Below, piece by piece: positions 9,603 to 23,000 of a DNA stretch of 64,000 nucleotides; within the stretch, counting starts at the first letter, position 1; each line of letters opens with the position of its first letter. Origin of the DNA: Oopsacas minuta. Lineage: Eukaryota > Porifera > Hexactinellida > Lyssacinosida > Leucopsacidae. Under the pieces are notes generated by a model, which was not told the origin of the DNA, ran no database searches, and saw nothing but the letters and a program-made list of their open reading frames with translations. Where the stretch lies: positions 62,001 through 126,000 of the forward strand of contig JAKMXF010000255.1 of the NCBI GenBank assembly GCA_024704765.1, in the 5' to 3' direction. The position numbers and the translations under genes were made by a program.

Positions 9603-12230
9603 ATGAGTATTAGACCAGCAGACCTGAATAATTTCCTATCCAGTAGAAGCTACATAGAGGGGTATGTACCTTCTCAAGCTGATATAGCAGTAATAGAACA
9701 TATAGGCAGCGATTGTTCGGATCCGTCTCTCATACACCTAATACGATGGCAACGTCATATCGGATCTTATTCCAAGAATGATCAGTTAGCTTTCCCTGGT
9801 ATTAAGAAGGTAATGTTTTAAATTTAATGTAATTTATTCACTTGAAATAATTATAATTCTCACATTGAAACTTTGGTAGAGTACAATTAGCTAAACAAAT
9901 ACTGAAATACATACACTAATTACTGATATATGAAAAGTATATATTTACGAGTTGTTTGTCAGAAAGCTAGGAGGTTACATTCCTGGTTCTCATGAGCTAC
10001 GATAATTCTATTCTTCTTGTCAATAGCTATTCCATAGAGATGATAGAACTTCTGATCTCCTGGTAGCATATCACTACTGATAGTGTGTAGGACTTCTCCT
10101 TTATTGGAGAATATCTTGATTTGATTTCCTCCGCTACCCCAATCGGCTACGATAATATTCCCCAGTTGATCAATTGAGAAGAAATAACTGTAACCTATCT
10201 CACTTTTTTCTATCAAACACCTCACTAGCTTTCCTTCTAGAGAGAATATTTGTAGATGGAAATGAGGATAGCAACCAAACATGACATACATGTTATCCTC
10301 GTACAGTTTTATGCTCTCTGTTTCTGTATCGGATTTAACTTGAGTAGTTTTGAGTTTGATTCTTTTCAGGAATTTGAGATTTTTATCAAACACAATTACT
10401 GATTTGTTATAAAGCTCACATCCATAAACATTCATGTTTCTATCAATATCAATTCCACAGACTCTTCTCTCTGTTTTAACCGATTTGATAGAATCATTGC
10501 TTGACTTTTCTATCTTTACTAGCTCGCCTATAGTAGATACGAAAATGAATTCATTCATTAGAGCTATTCCAACAGGCAATTGAGGTGTTGGTATTTTGTA
10601 GAGATGGTTACCTTCTCTATCGAATACTTGTATTATGTTAGCGCTATAATCAGCAACAAATATATTCTGTGTTTCGTTGTCAATTGCTATTTGCATTGGA
10701 TTAGCAATCTCACCAGAACCTGTTCCTTCTCGGGACCAGACAGGACACAATTTAACAGAATAATCAACTGGGATTATAGGTCTCTCCTTCAGTGCCACAA
10801 CCTTACACAAATCAATCACTGATTGTTCCAGCTGTTCCATCTTCCAGTCCAACTCGACCCACCCCACATTCACACTCCTTGCTACCTCCTCTCTGATCTC
10901 ATCTTCTATCGTTCGTAGATTCTTCTCGAGTACTTTCCTCAATTTGTTCCTTGTCAAGTCTCTTTCTAGTCCTTCTCTAGCTGTGTACAGTTCCTGGAGG
11001 AGCTCTCTCTTCTCATTGAACTCTTGTCTCGCTCTCATAACAACCTCATCCATCTCTTGTAACAGACTGTGCTCCCTCACTACCAACAGAGAGTGTAACT
11101 GCTGGAAGTTACTACTCACTTTCTCTTTCTCTATCTGCACGTGGTTAGTCAGATCTGTTAGATTCCTCTCTAACTCATTTACACACATCAGTTCTCCTAC
11201 AGCTGCTACTCGTGTCGCCATAACTCTTAACTCAAACGTATATTTTACTGATATTTTAGATTAGAAATTACTATATTTACGTTAAAACTATATTCATATT
11301 ATATAAAATCTAACTAGATTATTATATCAAATTACCACTATCAATATCCTACATAACACTACGTAAATCACATAATTATATCCTATGCTAACACTGTATC
11401 CCCTCGCTAATCCGAACAGCACTGTTCCGATTGCAGAATAATTCGTTCGATTAGTGAGCATTAGAATTATAAGAATACTATAGAATCTATGAGTAAATTT
11501 TCAAAAGTTGTACATATGATCAAAAGGTTGCCAAAACGTGTATTATGTTATTATGTATTTGTCCGCAGTAGAATTGTATCCAATAAGTTACTGTACATTT
11601 GTACTTCAGTATGGTGCTATTATTTAATTAGATTTATCTGTTTACTGTAGGATGTGAGTAAGTATGGTATCAGTCCCGTAGGTGGTAAGGATGTTGCAGA
11701 AGGAGGAGATGTTGACGATGACTTCGATCTGTTTGGAGATGATGATCCAGAGGAAGTTAAGAAGCAACAAGACGAATTGAAACAGAAACTGTAAATTTAA
11801 TTTTATTATTACAATCAACTCCCGTGATAATTACTTTGATATAAGCGGGTATTTCGCTATATCTGCGTTCGATATAACAGGAGTTGACTGTATGTAAAAT
11901 ATTTAACAACTATTCTTTAGGATAAGAGAGGCAGAAGAGAGACAAAAGAAGAAATTAGCAGAAGCTAGATCTACAATAGTTATGGAAGTTAAGCCTTATG
12001 ATGACGATACAGATATGGGAGAAATCGAAAAGCTTGTGAGAGTTGTACAGATGGATGGATTAAAATGGGGGAAATCTCAACTCATACCTGTTGCATATGG
12101 TCTCAATAGTCTACAGATAACAGCTGTTATTTACGATGAAAAGGTGTCAACTGAAGATCTATGTGAAGATATTGAGAAGAATGAGATCATACAGAGTGCT
12201 GATGTTGTATCGTTCCAGAAGTTTAGCTAA
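9603..12230 (+). CDS. EEF1B2: Translation elongation factor 1-beta
   Basis: Exons 9603-9809, 11651-11790 and 11921-12230 sum to 657 bases, giving 218 residues, close to the usual 225. The N-terminal GST-like part contains SRSYIEGYVPSQADIAV, a hallmark of eEF1B. The acidic hinge is DDDFDLFGDDDPEE. The C-terminal guanine-exchange domain includes VMEVKPYDDDTDM and GLKWGKSQLIPVAYG. It recharges eEF1A with GTP during elongation. Intron 1 (9810-11650, 1.84 kb) is far longer than usual here because it contains an antisense NHL gene. Intron 2 (130 bp) is mostly an 83-bp inverted-repeat element. Confidence 0.97.
9959..11221 (-). CDS. Coiled-coil/NHL-repeat protein, copy 1 (nested in EEF1B2 intron 1)
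   Basis: Intronless, 420 residues, antisense within the first EEF1B2 intron. Residues 1-150 form an antiparallel-type coiled coil like the B-box C-terminal region of TRIM proteins. Residues 155-420 are NHL/six-bladed propeller repeats: GEIANPMQIAIDNETQNIFV, ANIIQVFDREG, and FFSIDQLGNIIVADWG, each with the usual hydrophobic-Gly pattern. There is no RING or B-box, so it is TRIM-derived in form but probably lacks ligase activity. A paralogue lies at 48523-49788. The first 90 codons of the two are almost identical in nucleotides, while the propellers differ much more. Confidence 0.88.
   Translation of the reverse strand: MATRVAAVGELMCVNELERNLTDLTNHVQIEKEKVSSNFQQLHSLLVVREHSLLQEMDEVVMRARQEFNEKRELLQELYTAREGLERDLTRNKLRKVLEKNLRTIEDEIREEVARSVNVGWVELDWKMEQLEQSVIDLCKVVALKERPIIPVDYSVKLCPVWSREGTGSGEIANPMQIAIDNETQNIFVADYSANIIQVFDREGNHLYKIPTPQLPVGIALMNEFIFVSTIGELVKIEKSSNDSIKSVKTERRVCGIDIDRNMNVYGCELYNKSVIVFDKNLKFLKRIKLKTTQVKSDTETESIKLYEDNMYVMFGCYPHFHLQIFSLEGKLVRCLIEKSEIGYSYFFSIDQLGNIIVADWGSGGNQIKIFSNKGEVLHTISSDMLPGDQKFYHLYGIAIDKKNRIIVAHENQECNLLAF
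11810..11892. mobile_element. Inverted-repeat element, family A (TA ends)
   Basis: Starts TACAATCAACTCCCG and ends GATATAACAGGAGTTGACTGTA, flanked by TA. Related copies or halves occur at 6965, 12310, 16566, 18505, 23886, 30076, 36150, 51107 and 55234. The terminus pattern (CAGTCAACTCCNGTTATATCGAA type) and TA target suggest a pogo/Tigger-like Tc1-mariner MITE. It occupies most of EEF1B2 intron 2. Confidence 0.8.
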
Positions 12231-12309
12231 TAACCTTAGAATAGTATTAGAGTTAAGTAGAATAGAGATTTTAGTGATATTAGTCAATAGTCAATTATAT
12301 ATCTTTCTA

Positions 12310-12414
12310 TACAGTTAACTCCCGTTATATCTAAGCTCAAGGGACCGGAATAATTACTTCGATATACGCGGGTTATTTCGCTATATCCACGTTTTATATA
12401 ATGGGAGTTAATCA
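12310..12414. mobile_element. Inverted-repeat element, family A
   Basis: Begins TACAGTTAACTCCCGTTATA and ends ATAATGGGAGTTAAT. Its middle shares CTCAAGGGACCG and TTCGATATACGCGGG with other copies. It lies between EEF1B2 and the RhoGAP gene. Confidence 0.75.
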
Positions 12415-12467
12415 ATATCCCATCAAACAAATTCTCAATAATTCACGTAATACATTAGCATAATGCA

Positions 12468-15400
12468 ATGATAAGTACAAACACTGTTACTTCAAGTTCA
12501 ATCAGTCTCACAGAGGATATATCCTCTAACCCTCCTCCTCACATACAGAATTGCATTGAAGAGCTCCGATCGTTAGGAGTAACTATATCTAGACACAGAC
12601 TATATAAGGAAGTTATTAAATCTCATTCGCCGAAGGTAAATATTATGAATTATCTTATTGAAATATTTTCCAATTTGTTGTAATTATTAGTTACGAAAGA
12701 AGAGACGTATAGGATTAGCATTGGATCAGTATGAAGAGATTGTGACTTACAAAGCGCAGCTAGGTGGCGTTACTCTTAATCTGCGTCTACCAAGGTTAGT
12801 AATAGCTAATTACGTAGTATACAATTAGATTCCACTGTATTTTTAGTGATTTCTAAGACAGTTTTGTTATTGTAAAATTGTGTGTAGCTTACTAGCAGAG
12901 AGCTTCTGTTACTTAGAAGATTATCTTCATGTAAAGGGAATATTCAGAAAGAGTCCAGCTGTGAGTAGATTGAGAGAACTAGAGATATCACTCGCGTCTG
13001 GAAAAAATTTATCAGAGTTACGTCCTCCTCCTCATGACGTAGCTGGTCTCGTTAAATCGTTTCTACGTTCCCTTCCTGATCCTCTCTTCTCCGAGCAGAT
13101 CGTATCCATTCTAATACAATGTCCATCTCTCATGGCTAATGAGCTCAGTGGTATACTACTAGCCTGTACACTATTGAGTCCAGCTAGTCTACACTGTCTA
13201 CAAGCTCTGTTAGCTATGCTAGCTCTTGTAGCAGAGCATCATAGTGATAACAAGATGAATGAGAATAGCTTAGCTGTAGTTATTGCTCCTACCTTGTTCT
13301 ATAATAGAAACTCACTTAAAAAGCCTTCAAAGGAGAGAGCGACAACTCAGAATATAATCCATGTAAGTAGAGTTATATACATTAATATATTGCATGTAGT
13401 TCTATGTATTATCTGTATTAGGTCATTGAAACAATGTTAAATCATCTACAAGATATGGCTATGGTGGGAATACAAGGGACAGCTGATTCAGAGAAAACGT
13501 GGAAAGAGAGGAAGAGAACTGGATCTCTATCTGGTGAGTACCCCCCTATATTATCGGTCGGTATAGTATAAATCGACTCCGCTAATATAGGATCACATTG
13601 GGACCATACCATTTTGACCTGAATAAGCGGAATAAAGGTGTTGGCTCGATTAACACTATTTGTATTGTTCTGTTTCTGGACAAGTGACTGACCGATGGCC
13701 CCGTTAAGCAGAGTCTACTTTATTTTGTTAGATTTGTTCAAAGTATTTCCAAGGAAGAATTTTAAAGTACGTATAGCTTCACAACCTTATCCAATCAGAT
13801 CCAGAGATATATACGATATACGTGAGTTATAATTGTATATTAACTGTATGGGAGATTTCTTGCTGTTATTATTAATCCATTTGGTATTAGAGAACCCTCA
13901 GATCTTGTCGGGGGAAGTATCAGAAGCCCTCCCGATTATCAAGAAGAGTGTGAGAGGGAAACGTCCCCTTGAGAAGTACAAACCTCTTCTCACAGAAGCG
14001 AAGAGGGCTAGACTTCTGGAACAGAGTGGTAACATGAAAGAGGTCATGATACGTAGACAGATTCAAATCAAAGACAGAAAACTGGTCAGAAGGAATGCTT
14101 TTCTACAGAGAAGAGGCATGCAAACAACAGGTATATCCCTCACTCATTTTAATAAATACTCATTCAAACCCACAACAATACATTTCCTCATCAAACAATA
14201 GAATAGCGTTACTATTAGATTATACATAAGTCACACTAATTGTTGTTTAATTGTTAGGCATATTTCTATTCATATATTAATAGGATCAGATGTGTATATA
14301 ACTCCTGCATCTGGTTCAACACAAGTATTACAATCAACAACAAATAACTCTCCTAAGATACCTTTTCCTTTCGAGAATATTCGTGAAAATCTAGAATTCA
14401 AATTTATATCAGAAGATAAAATATCTGAAACCGTTTTCCCATCTCCTCAGAAATTGAATTCTCAAGACTCTGTTGCTACACATCTGGACACGAGTGGCGA
14501 TATGATACGCTCAAGGACTGAAGAGAGTTTGGAATTATTCGCCTCCTCTCTGCTAGACCCTGACTCCCAAACACAAACATCTGTATTTGACTCAACTCCT
14601 AACTTACCTAAGAAGACAATGAATAAGTCTAGCTACACTCTACCTAGGCCATCCATGGCTAGAAGGATGAACCAACAACTAGGCTATTTCCAGTGTCCAG
14701 AGAATAGAGTACATATAAATGATAAAGATGTACTCCTTCCTACTTCTATCCATGAGATATATATCTCTGCTAACGGATGTTCCTCCACACCTATTGCAAT
14801 GTTAGATAGTCCCATAAGAGTTATGAGTTCTGTCCAGCAATCAGCTGATATAAATACCCTCCCTACTCAGTTTGGTACTGTACCGTTACAAAGGGTGAGT
14901 TTTTGAGTACAATAAACAGCTGATATTCTAATTTTGCCAACACTTTGCACTCTCGAAAACTATAGTTCGGTTTTATATGCTCAAAATTCAAAAATGTAGG
15001 TCAGAGTGCCTTCTTCCCAAAAATTATGTCTATGGACAATTCATCCTAGAGTTAATACACTACACTATATGACTGGTTCTTAATTAATATATTTATAGAA
15101 TATACGATTGAAAGATAACCCAGAAGCTACTCTACTTCAACTTACAACTCCTCACTACACAGAACGTCACATACAGACAGATCTACCTCCTAGAACAAGG
15201 ATCCCTTATCAACATACTCCTATTACCCCGAATGCTTCACAAGATAAATCAAATAATACTTTCTCAAATTCTGAGATTTCGGTTGATACTACAGGACTGA
15301 CTGACTCAGAGACTCCTGCTTCATTTCATAGACAAAATCCTGTAAGGAAGAGTTTTAGGAAACTTTTGAGTCCTGTCCTGCCCATGAAGAGGGAAGGAGA

Positions 15401-16551
15401 GAGAGATTCATTTGGTAAGTTTAGTTCAACGACTGAACTGGGTCCACGGACGACAGCAGGGAGTACACAGGATCGCAAATAAGTATAAGGGTACACAGGC
15501 GACCGCTGGCTAGTTTATATCGAATATTTATTATTTGTATTTAGATAAGAGTAATGAGAGGTCTAAATCCAATTCAAATCCGTCCAGTTTGAAGAGGAAC
15601 AAACCTCAGAGACGATGGAGTCTGAGAGCTATGTTTAAGTCACCTACTCCTCCCCGACCTGTCATCAACACGACCGTCATTTCTTCTCCTGTTCCAATCA
15701 AAATCCCTTTCCATCCAGTATTCACAGATAGGAACACATGCTATAGAGCAACTCCTCCCATCGTGAAGAGGCCATGTAGCAAATGCACGCCCCCTCTAGA
15801 CCGAGTAGACTATTCACCAGCTGATGCGATTGGTACAGAGGTAACTCCAAAGTTCACTGAATGGGCCGGTTCCCCGCCCTCCATAATCTCATCTGAAAAT
15901 TCAGATGGGACTTCGTACGTTGAGCATAATCCTCAGAAACAGTCTTTGTCTAAAGAGGACCCTCTCTCTGATCCCTTGCCTCCCCCTCTCCTACACAATA
16001 CTACAGCTACACCCTCTGATAATACGTCAGAGGATTTTCTAAGAGACGATTCGTTTTCTGACACTTCATTCGATACGTCACCATATTTACTAGATGAAGA
16101 ATCTCCAGTTATTCATTACCCATTTGTAGAAGCGTCAGTTTTCGCGAAACCTCACATGGGAGCGATCAAAGTCCTCCCTGACCTCCCGCCCGTCGCTCCA
16201 CTCAAACGGACCAAGTCCCCTTTTAAACCTGCTACCATGCCAAGAGGGAGTCATACCTTCCAAAGAGAATCTTCCCTCAAAGAAGTCAATCCAGAAATCG
16301 AAGTAGATTATAGACCTGTGCCTGAAATCGAGAAACATAACGTCATTATAGACAGAGAAGGTTGCTGTGTGGAGACGAAACCTCTTCCAGATGTATCAGA
16401 CTGTGTAAAGCTATTCGAAGCCATGGCTAGGCCTACTGGTGGTGTTAGACGGAACACAAAGATACGAGCGTCCTTCACATCATTTGACAATGCACGAAAT
16501 CACTCACGACTGATTAAGCGGACGAGTATGAGGGAACCTGATCGCTTTTAA
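12468..16551 (+). CDS. RhoGAP protein of the ARHGAP11 type
   Basis: About eight exons: 12468-12635, 12691-12794, 12888-13362, 13422-13532, 13891-14129, 14284-14895, 15098-15414 and 15545-16551. Exons 2-4 encode a RhoGAP domain with the arginine finger in GIFRKSPAVSRL, the DVAGLVKSFLRSLPDPLF block and NKMNENSLAVVIAPTLF. The N-terminal placement of the GAP domain and a long, basic, Ser/Pro-rich tail (RGKRPLEKYKPLLTEAKRAR, later RRWSLRAMFKSPTPP) resemble ARHGAP11A. That protein is a cell-cycle-linked GAP acting on RhoA in vertebrates. The tail is not strictly alignable by eye, so ARHGAP19-like ancestry is possible. Intron 4 (13533-13890) holds a degenerate inverted-repeat element. Confidence 0.82.
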
Positions 16552-17078
16552 ATGTAAGAATATAATACAGTAAACTCGTGTTGTAACGAAGTACTCGGCT
16601 TATTTTGTTATAAGCGGAGTAATACCGATTATTTTCAAGCTATAGGAGTAATAATCACTTCGTTATAATGGAAGTTATTCATTCTATTCTTTTTTAGTGT
16701 TTTAATTACAAAACCTATCTCACTTTCACGGCTTATGACGAATAGACTTATCTTTACATTTGAGGAACACAGACAGAAATCGAACTTCTATCCTCTCAGC
16801 AACAGAAATAATTACAGAGCGAAAAATATTCTTTACATATTTCATAAATTGCTCTTCTTACTAATTAGTTATTTTTTGAATAATATTCGCTGTTCCTTTA
16901 TACTTATTGTATTTTATTGTCAATTGACCAATACTCATACAAGATATACTTCAGGTTAATAATCGTACTGCAGGCTAGGTAGACAGTTTACTTATTATAG
17001 AGTCATATTAAATACATGTACAGTTGGATTGTTAGATAAAATATTGGTTTACAAATTCAACAAAACTGCTTAGAGTCA
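16552..17078. other. Intergenic gap with family A element
   Basis: A family A-like inverted repeat runs from TACAGTAAACTCGTGTTGTA at 16566 to about 16683, ending in ACTTCGTTATAATGGAAGTT. The rest is AT-rich with chance frames only. Confidence 0.6.
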
Positions 17079-20000
17079 ATGGCGAGCAGACCTATCTCAA
17101 AACATTCAAACAATGAGTATTATCTCTGTCCACCAACTACAGGTAATATTATTGTATTCATTTATATTTATAGTGTAACCTCCAGTAAACGGTGTGCCAG
17201 GGTCGCCAAAAATGCAACCCAGTTTCTCCCGTATGTGATGGTTCTTTTTTATGGCAGTAGGAATTCTCTTTTTTACTTCATTTCCATTAGTTCCCCATTT
17301 ATAGAGATTACACTGTACTTTGATATTTCAGTGCAACTCCTTTAGGTACATGGCCTAATGGTATGGACGTTGTGTGATGTCCGTCCGTCCCCCAGTATTT
17401 AAAGAGTCATTGGTAAATAAAATACATAGACAAACAATGAACTCTTCACGAGGATACAAACAAATATTATACAATAAGACTAGCTAGTAGATTCGAAATC
17501 AGGAATATTTAATAATGTTAGGTTTAACAATATATCGCAAATAAGTCCATACATAGATCAATTATTAAAGCTGGTAAAATAATTTGAACAAAGGGATTTA
17601 CGGGTAGGTACACACAAACAGTTTATATCTTATCACTGCTCTTCTTAGCTCCGTTCTGTAACAACATATCCAATTCATTGGATTTACTCGTCAAACTGAG
17701 AATACTCTCACAATCTCCTTCAGAAATATCTTGCGTATCTTCTGGTGAATTCCCAGCCTGATAGCTGAGCTGTTTGATGATAACAACTCCATGATTATCG
17801 TGTCCTGTCTTCTTCAAAATATCTTTACCGTCCTCTCGGATATAAGATCCACCCCCTCCGCCACTGAATCCTCCTCCTCCTCCTATATTAAATCAAATTT
17901 CACTTTCTATGTAAATTAATTAATTAGACTATCACAGGAATGTATGGTTAAAATACCATACATTCTTAAATTATCTATATATTATCACCTGAGTATCCTC
18001 CACCCCCTCCTCCCCCTAGCGACCCGATAGCTCCTCCCCCTCCGAAGCCCCCACACTCCCCTGCATCTCCTCCATTCATGAAACATTTCCCAGTTGATGA
18101 GTTATTGAAATAACCAGCACCTCCGTATCCGTGTGAGAGATCTCTTATTACAGCGTCTTTACCATTACCTCCTTTCTTCCCTCCTATACCAATTAGAAAT
18201 ATATATCTACGTATGCTATTTGTCTATTAAACGTTTACATACCTTCAGCATAGTAACGGCCCACTCCATTCCTACCCCACTCTTCAACGCTCCCATCTTG
18301 TCCATCAGGATCATCCTCATCGTATCCTCGGGTACCACCACCCCCTCCTGCTACGATGAGGGGATTATTCCTTCCATTGACAGACACGAATGTACCTCCA
18401 CCGCCTCCACTACTAGAAGCATGTCTCTGAGACATTCCCCCACACAGAATCTCTAGTCTATCTCCTCCCTAAACATGACAGTTAAAAACTACTCCAATTC
18501 AATACATATTTCGACATAACGGGAGTTGATTGTACTTATTCTAACTCACAGACAGATAGAAGATAGCAGTTATATCAGCTCCACATCCTCCCTTAGACAT
18601 CAGTCCATCAGCTGCCTTAGCACCTCTGGTCTGTATAGCATATGTACCGTCTATTGGTATAGAAATATCCACAATCTCACCTACATAATGTATATCATGG
18701 ATACAGTTAAGGAGATAGGAATGCATAGAAATATACCTGTATAACCTATTTCTAGAGGAAAGTCGTGGAAAGATCCATCAATATACTCTGACCATACTCC
18801 CCAGCCAGCAGCATTCTCTGATCGTGCTCTGAACTTGTATCTAGCTCCAGGACAGAGTCCATCAATACGTGCCTGACCCCCTCTAGCCGCATCCATAGAG
18901 AAAGAACAGGTCTGAGACTCTGCGAGCAAAACTTCTACTGACCCCCTATTGATCGAAGGAACGAATTCTCTCTCAATCTCATATCTTGTCACCTTACAGT
19001 CTGGAGGATCCCACTCCAAATAGAATAATCCCTTCTTGTGTACGCATACTATATTGGTTGGGACAGGTCCACCACCTACAGCTCCTATTTACAAGACAAA
19101 TAATATAAACTTAACATGTAACACTATCTCCTTATCCAGTGGAAACACACCTAAATCATCTAACTGCTTCAGGAAGGCTTCATCCATCATGACAGGTATA
19201 CCAGGTTGTACTAGTGTTCTGAGATGACTAGAGTTCTCCTCGCTAAGCACACGCTCTATAGCTTGAATAGCACTATCACTGTTTGGTAGGAATTCTGGTG
19301 GTTTCTTTTGTAGTAGTATATTAGCCATGTCGTTACTACTAGCTATGCTAGATGCTGAGATAGCTAGTTGCTGTTGTTGGTTCTGTAGACGTTCTAACCG
19401 GATACTGTACTCTTGTTCCACGGCATTCATCAACACTGCTCGGCGCCGTTGTAATGCTGACTATAGATAGAATTACATAAACATCAGCTGTGACCAAGTT
19501 CGTATGCGAATTTATACTTATTTTTATAAAATTTAAAATAATTAACTCACTTCATATTTCGCGATATCATCTCGTATCGTTTTCAGTGCAGCGTCCGCAG
19601 AAGGTCTCAGATCAGCTAAAATATCCTGCATCTCGTGTCTAGCTCTCTGTACACGAGATGTGTATATCCCTAGCCTCTGTAGTAAGAAGTGTAGCTTTGC
19701 TCTTCGTCGCTAAACAATAAGTATCAAATTAACTAACATAACTGTCAATTTATTATTTAATTACCTTTACTGCATCTGACAAAGGCTCTGGCGTAATATT
19801 AAGTAGGGAGTCTTCTTGTGAATTCATACAATGCTGACATAGAAACAGATTAGTATTAGAATCAAAGAAATCTGCTTTAAACCCGTGTATAGAACAAGTT
19901 ATATCCGAAGGAGAATTGCTACTCATATCTGTGATTAGTATAGGGTTGTGTGTTCTAGCTATTGCACTAGGTCTATCATGTTCATCTACAGAGCATTCTT

Positions 20001-23000
20001 CACATAGTTTAAAACCTGTAATTAAAAATAAACCTCGGTATATATGAATGACATCACATACCATTAGGGCCACATAGACTGCAAAACATGATAGCCTCTC
20101 TTTGGCTGCAGGACTGACAGATAAGTAGAGTCTGTACAGGGAGGTTATCTGAGGCGTCTACTAGTGCATAGTTTATAGGAAGTCCAGACAACAGGTTGTT
20201 AGGGAGAGCTGTTATTTTCCGACAAGCTGGACACTCTATAGTATTATGTGCGACTAATTGTGTAAGACATTTTGAACAGAAAGTATGTCCACAGCCTAAT
20301 ACACGAGGTTGTTTATCATTCATGCCAGAGAACATCTCTGAACATACATTGCATTCCAAGTTTGGTAGCGAGTTCTTCTCAAGGCCAGCATCTAAAGAAG
20401 TTGATATTAATGAATACACGTAATTATATAGAGTTTAAACTTACATATTTTAAAACTTACCGCCAATAGATCTGTACGATCCAAAGTCATAAGAGTGTTC
20501 TTTACGTAGAGTAGCAGAGGGGTCAGATATATTGATGCTACCATCTGTGTTGATTGAGATAGGAGAACTCTTACTGGGAAAGTTTGATGCTACCATCCTT
20601 GTTACGTTAGGTTCACAACCCTATAACATAATAATAATAATAATAATAGATTGAGGTATTAATTAGAAATTCAACCCATCTGTGTTATGTCTATACCTCC
20701 TGCTTAATCTAATTATATTCTATTACAATTCATTCTCGGACATTTCCTACACATTCTGCCATAAGGCACAAACTAGAATGACTTTGAAAATATTATTTAG
20801 TAAATAGCAAGGTCAGATTTTGTCCAATTTTTACCAAAAAACAACTTGCTAATATGCGAACTCCACGGCGGTTAGTATATTATAAGAAAAATAAATATAA
20901 CTCACTCTGTATTCACTACCATTGAGAGATCCATCAGTACGAGTTGTCGTGGATACTGTAATTAGTCCGTTAGTGAGTACTAATGGGGGGATGGGGTTGC
21001 TGGTGGGCGGGATAGGGTGTGTGAATTCGAACAGCTGATTAGGAGGGTGAGGTAGCGAGGTGGAGAGTATCGGGGTTGAGTGTACAAGTTGGGGATTGGA
21101 AATTAGATGAGAATGAACCAAATTAGTGGGAGGAAGTTGTACAGGATGTAAGAGGGGGTTAGCCGGGATCTGAGAGACTAAGCTAGGCATAGTAGTCGGT
21201 ATTAACGGATCCACGACCCCGTAATGGTTTAGATTAAGACCTGGTGATAACTGCATCTCTGACTCTGAAATGCTTGTTACCTGTTAGAAGAAATCAATAT
21301 TCTTAGCTTATATAGTCAATCTCTGGGCCTATAGGTGTTCATACATTACAAACTAATGTTAGAATTGTGTTCCGACATTCCTGCGTATATTTCAATCGAT
21401 TTACAAGTCACAAATGAACTCGATGCTATTTACTGTCTATATATACTTATACTGGAGTAGCTCTTATAGTAATGGAAATTGCAGGAATGTAGTTATCTGG
21501 TAATGTGTACAAAGAAATATGACCCATCAAATTATCTGTAACTGCTAAAGGCTACCACTAAACTTAGCTGAGTTGTACTGCGTATTATTGGTCTGTTATA
21601 AGACAATACATTACAGGTGTAATGATAGAAGTTACGGTTTCAGACAGATTTCAGAGAGGGATTGAGGGTTTTCAGACACTAAACGTCCTCTCAGGCTATT
21701 TATACTTTCATAGTTTTGAAATCATAAATGCAGAGATTGAATATTTAAACCATGTAAAGCTCAACAAAATCTCTCTCGTATATTTCCAATTTACAGCTAT
21801 AAGTTATGTGAATATGCTGTCAGATTCTCAAATGAATCTAACCAGCTGACAAGCATAGGATGATGTATGAACGGATAATGTTGCCATATATTTATGTAAC
21901 TAGTAGAGCTAAGAGAGATACTCCTGACTGATGTGAAGGATAAACTTTTGTGAGTTCGAACCGAACCTTTTAAATAATAGATTCTATGGGTGGGATGGAG
22001 TGATTATGTTAAGAGGCCAAAGGCTTAGCATTCTCTGGCCTCAATGGCCTTGTTTTGCAGAAAGCCTCAGTAAATACCGTCCAGATATAACAGTAATCAG
22101 GTGACTATCATTATAATCGTAAATAGAAAACCAGAAATTAGATTTTTTAGAGGTGTGTCACGAAGTAACCTATCTCCTGAAGTAAAGTGTCCCTGAGGGC
22201 AAATTACTTCGAAGTAATTTGTAACCAATGAAGGAATGTGTGTTCCTTTTCTTTAGATTACTTCAGGGATTGGTACTTCGTGATGGCAGAAATTATGTAA
22301 ATTAAATCACGAGTAAAAAGCTATTATCTACAATTCAGGGAAACCCTTCTGTCTGCTATGAAATCAAATAACCTAGCTGAACATTTTCGTGCGGCTAAAT
22401 ATCCATCAATAATTGTCAGAAATAAAATAATCTCACCAAATTCGGCTGTGTGGTAGCGTGCTGCTGTTGTGGGATTGAAAGAATCGCTGGGTTTGATATT
22501 CTTCTCTGATTTTGTGCAATAAGATGAGCTTGTGGTAAATTAGTCTCTTCCAAGTGTAGAGCCATCCTATTTCTCTAAATTCTATTATAACCGCTAATAA
22601 TATGTATTTTTCTAAGAAACTCTAGAATTTGAAGGAGCCATATTGCTAAGGCCTAATTAGATTTAGCTATTCACCCTATTATACGTAGCGTTTACATATG
22701 ATACACAATTATGCTGATGTTTGTCACGCAGTAATCATGACCTACTTAACCCACTCAATTATCTATTGAGCGAAGTGATAATTGCCTGCAATAAACAAAC
22801 AAATAAACAAATAGAAATCAAATGTCAGAAGATATTTGAGTTGAATAATGATAAATTCTAAATCAGAATTATTGCTTTTTAACCATGGATTTGTTATAGA
22901 GACTTCTGAGTTTAAGTACTTATGATGGCCCGTTCAAACGTGCGTAACGCAAATTCTCGAATTTTTTTGACTCCCTCCTCTCACTGCTGCGTCACAATAC

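Noticed and set aside
10580-11264. Plus-strand frames across the NHL gene (similar ones at 48495-48971)
   Set aside because: Shadows of the coiled-coil coding strand; the same shadow recurs at the paralogue.
14900-15100. Possible extra exon in the RhoGAP gene
   Set aside because: No open frame with matching splice phases; treated as intron.
17350-17410. tRNA-like stretch (GGTACATGGCCTAATGG)
   Set aside because: I could not draw a full cloverleaf or consistent A and B boxes.
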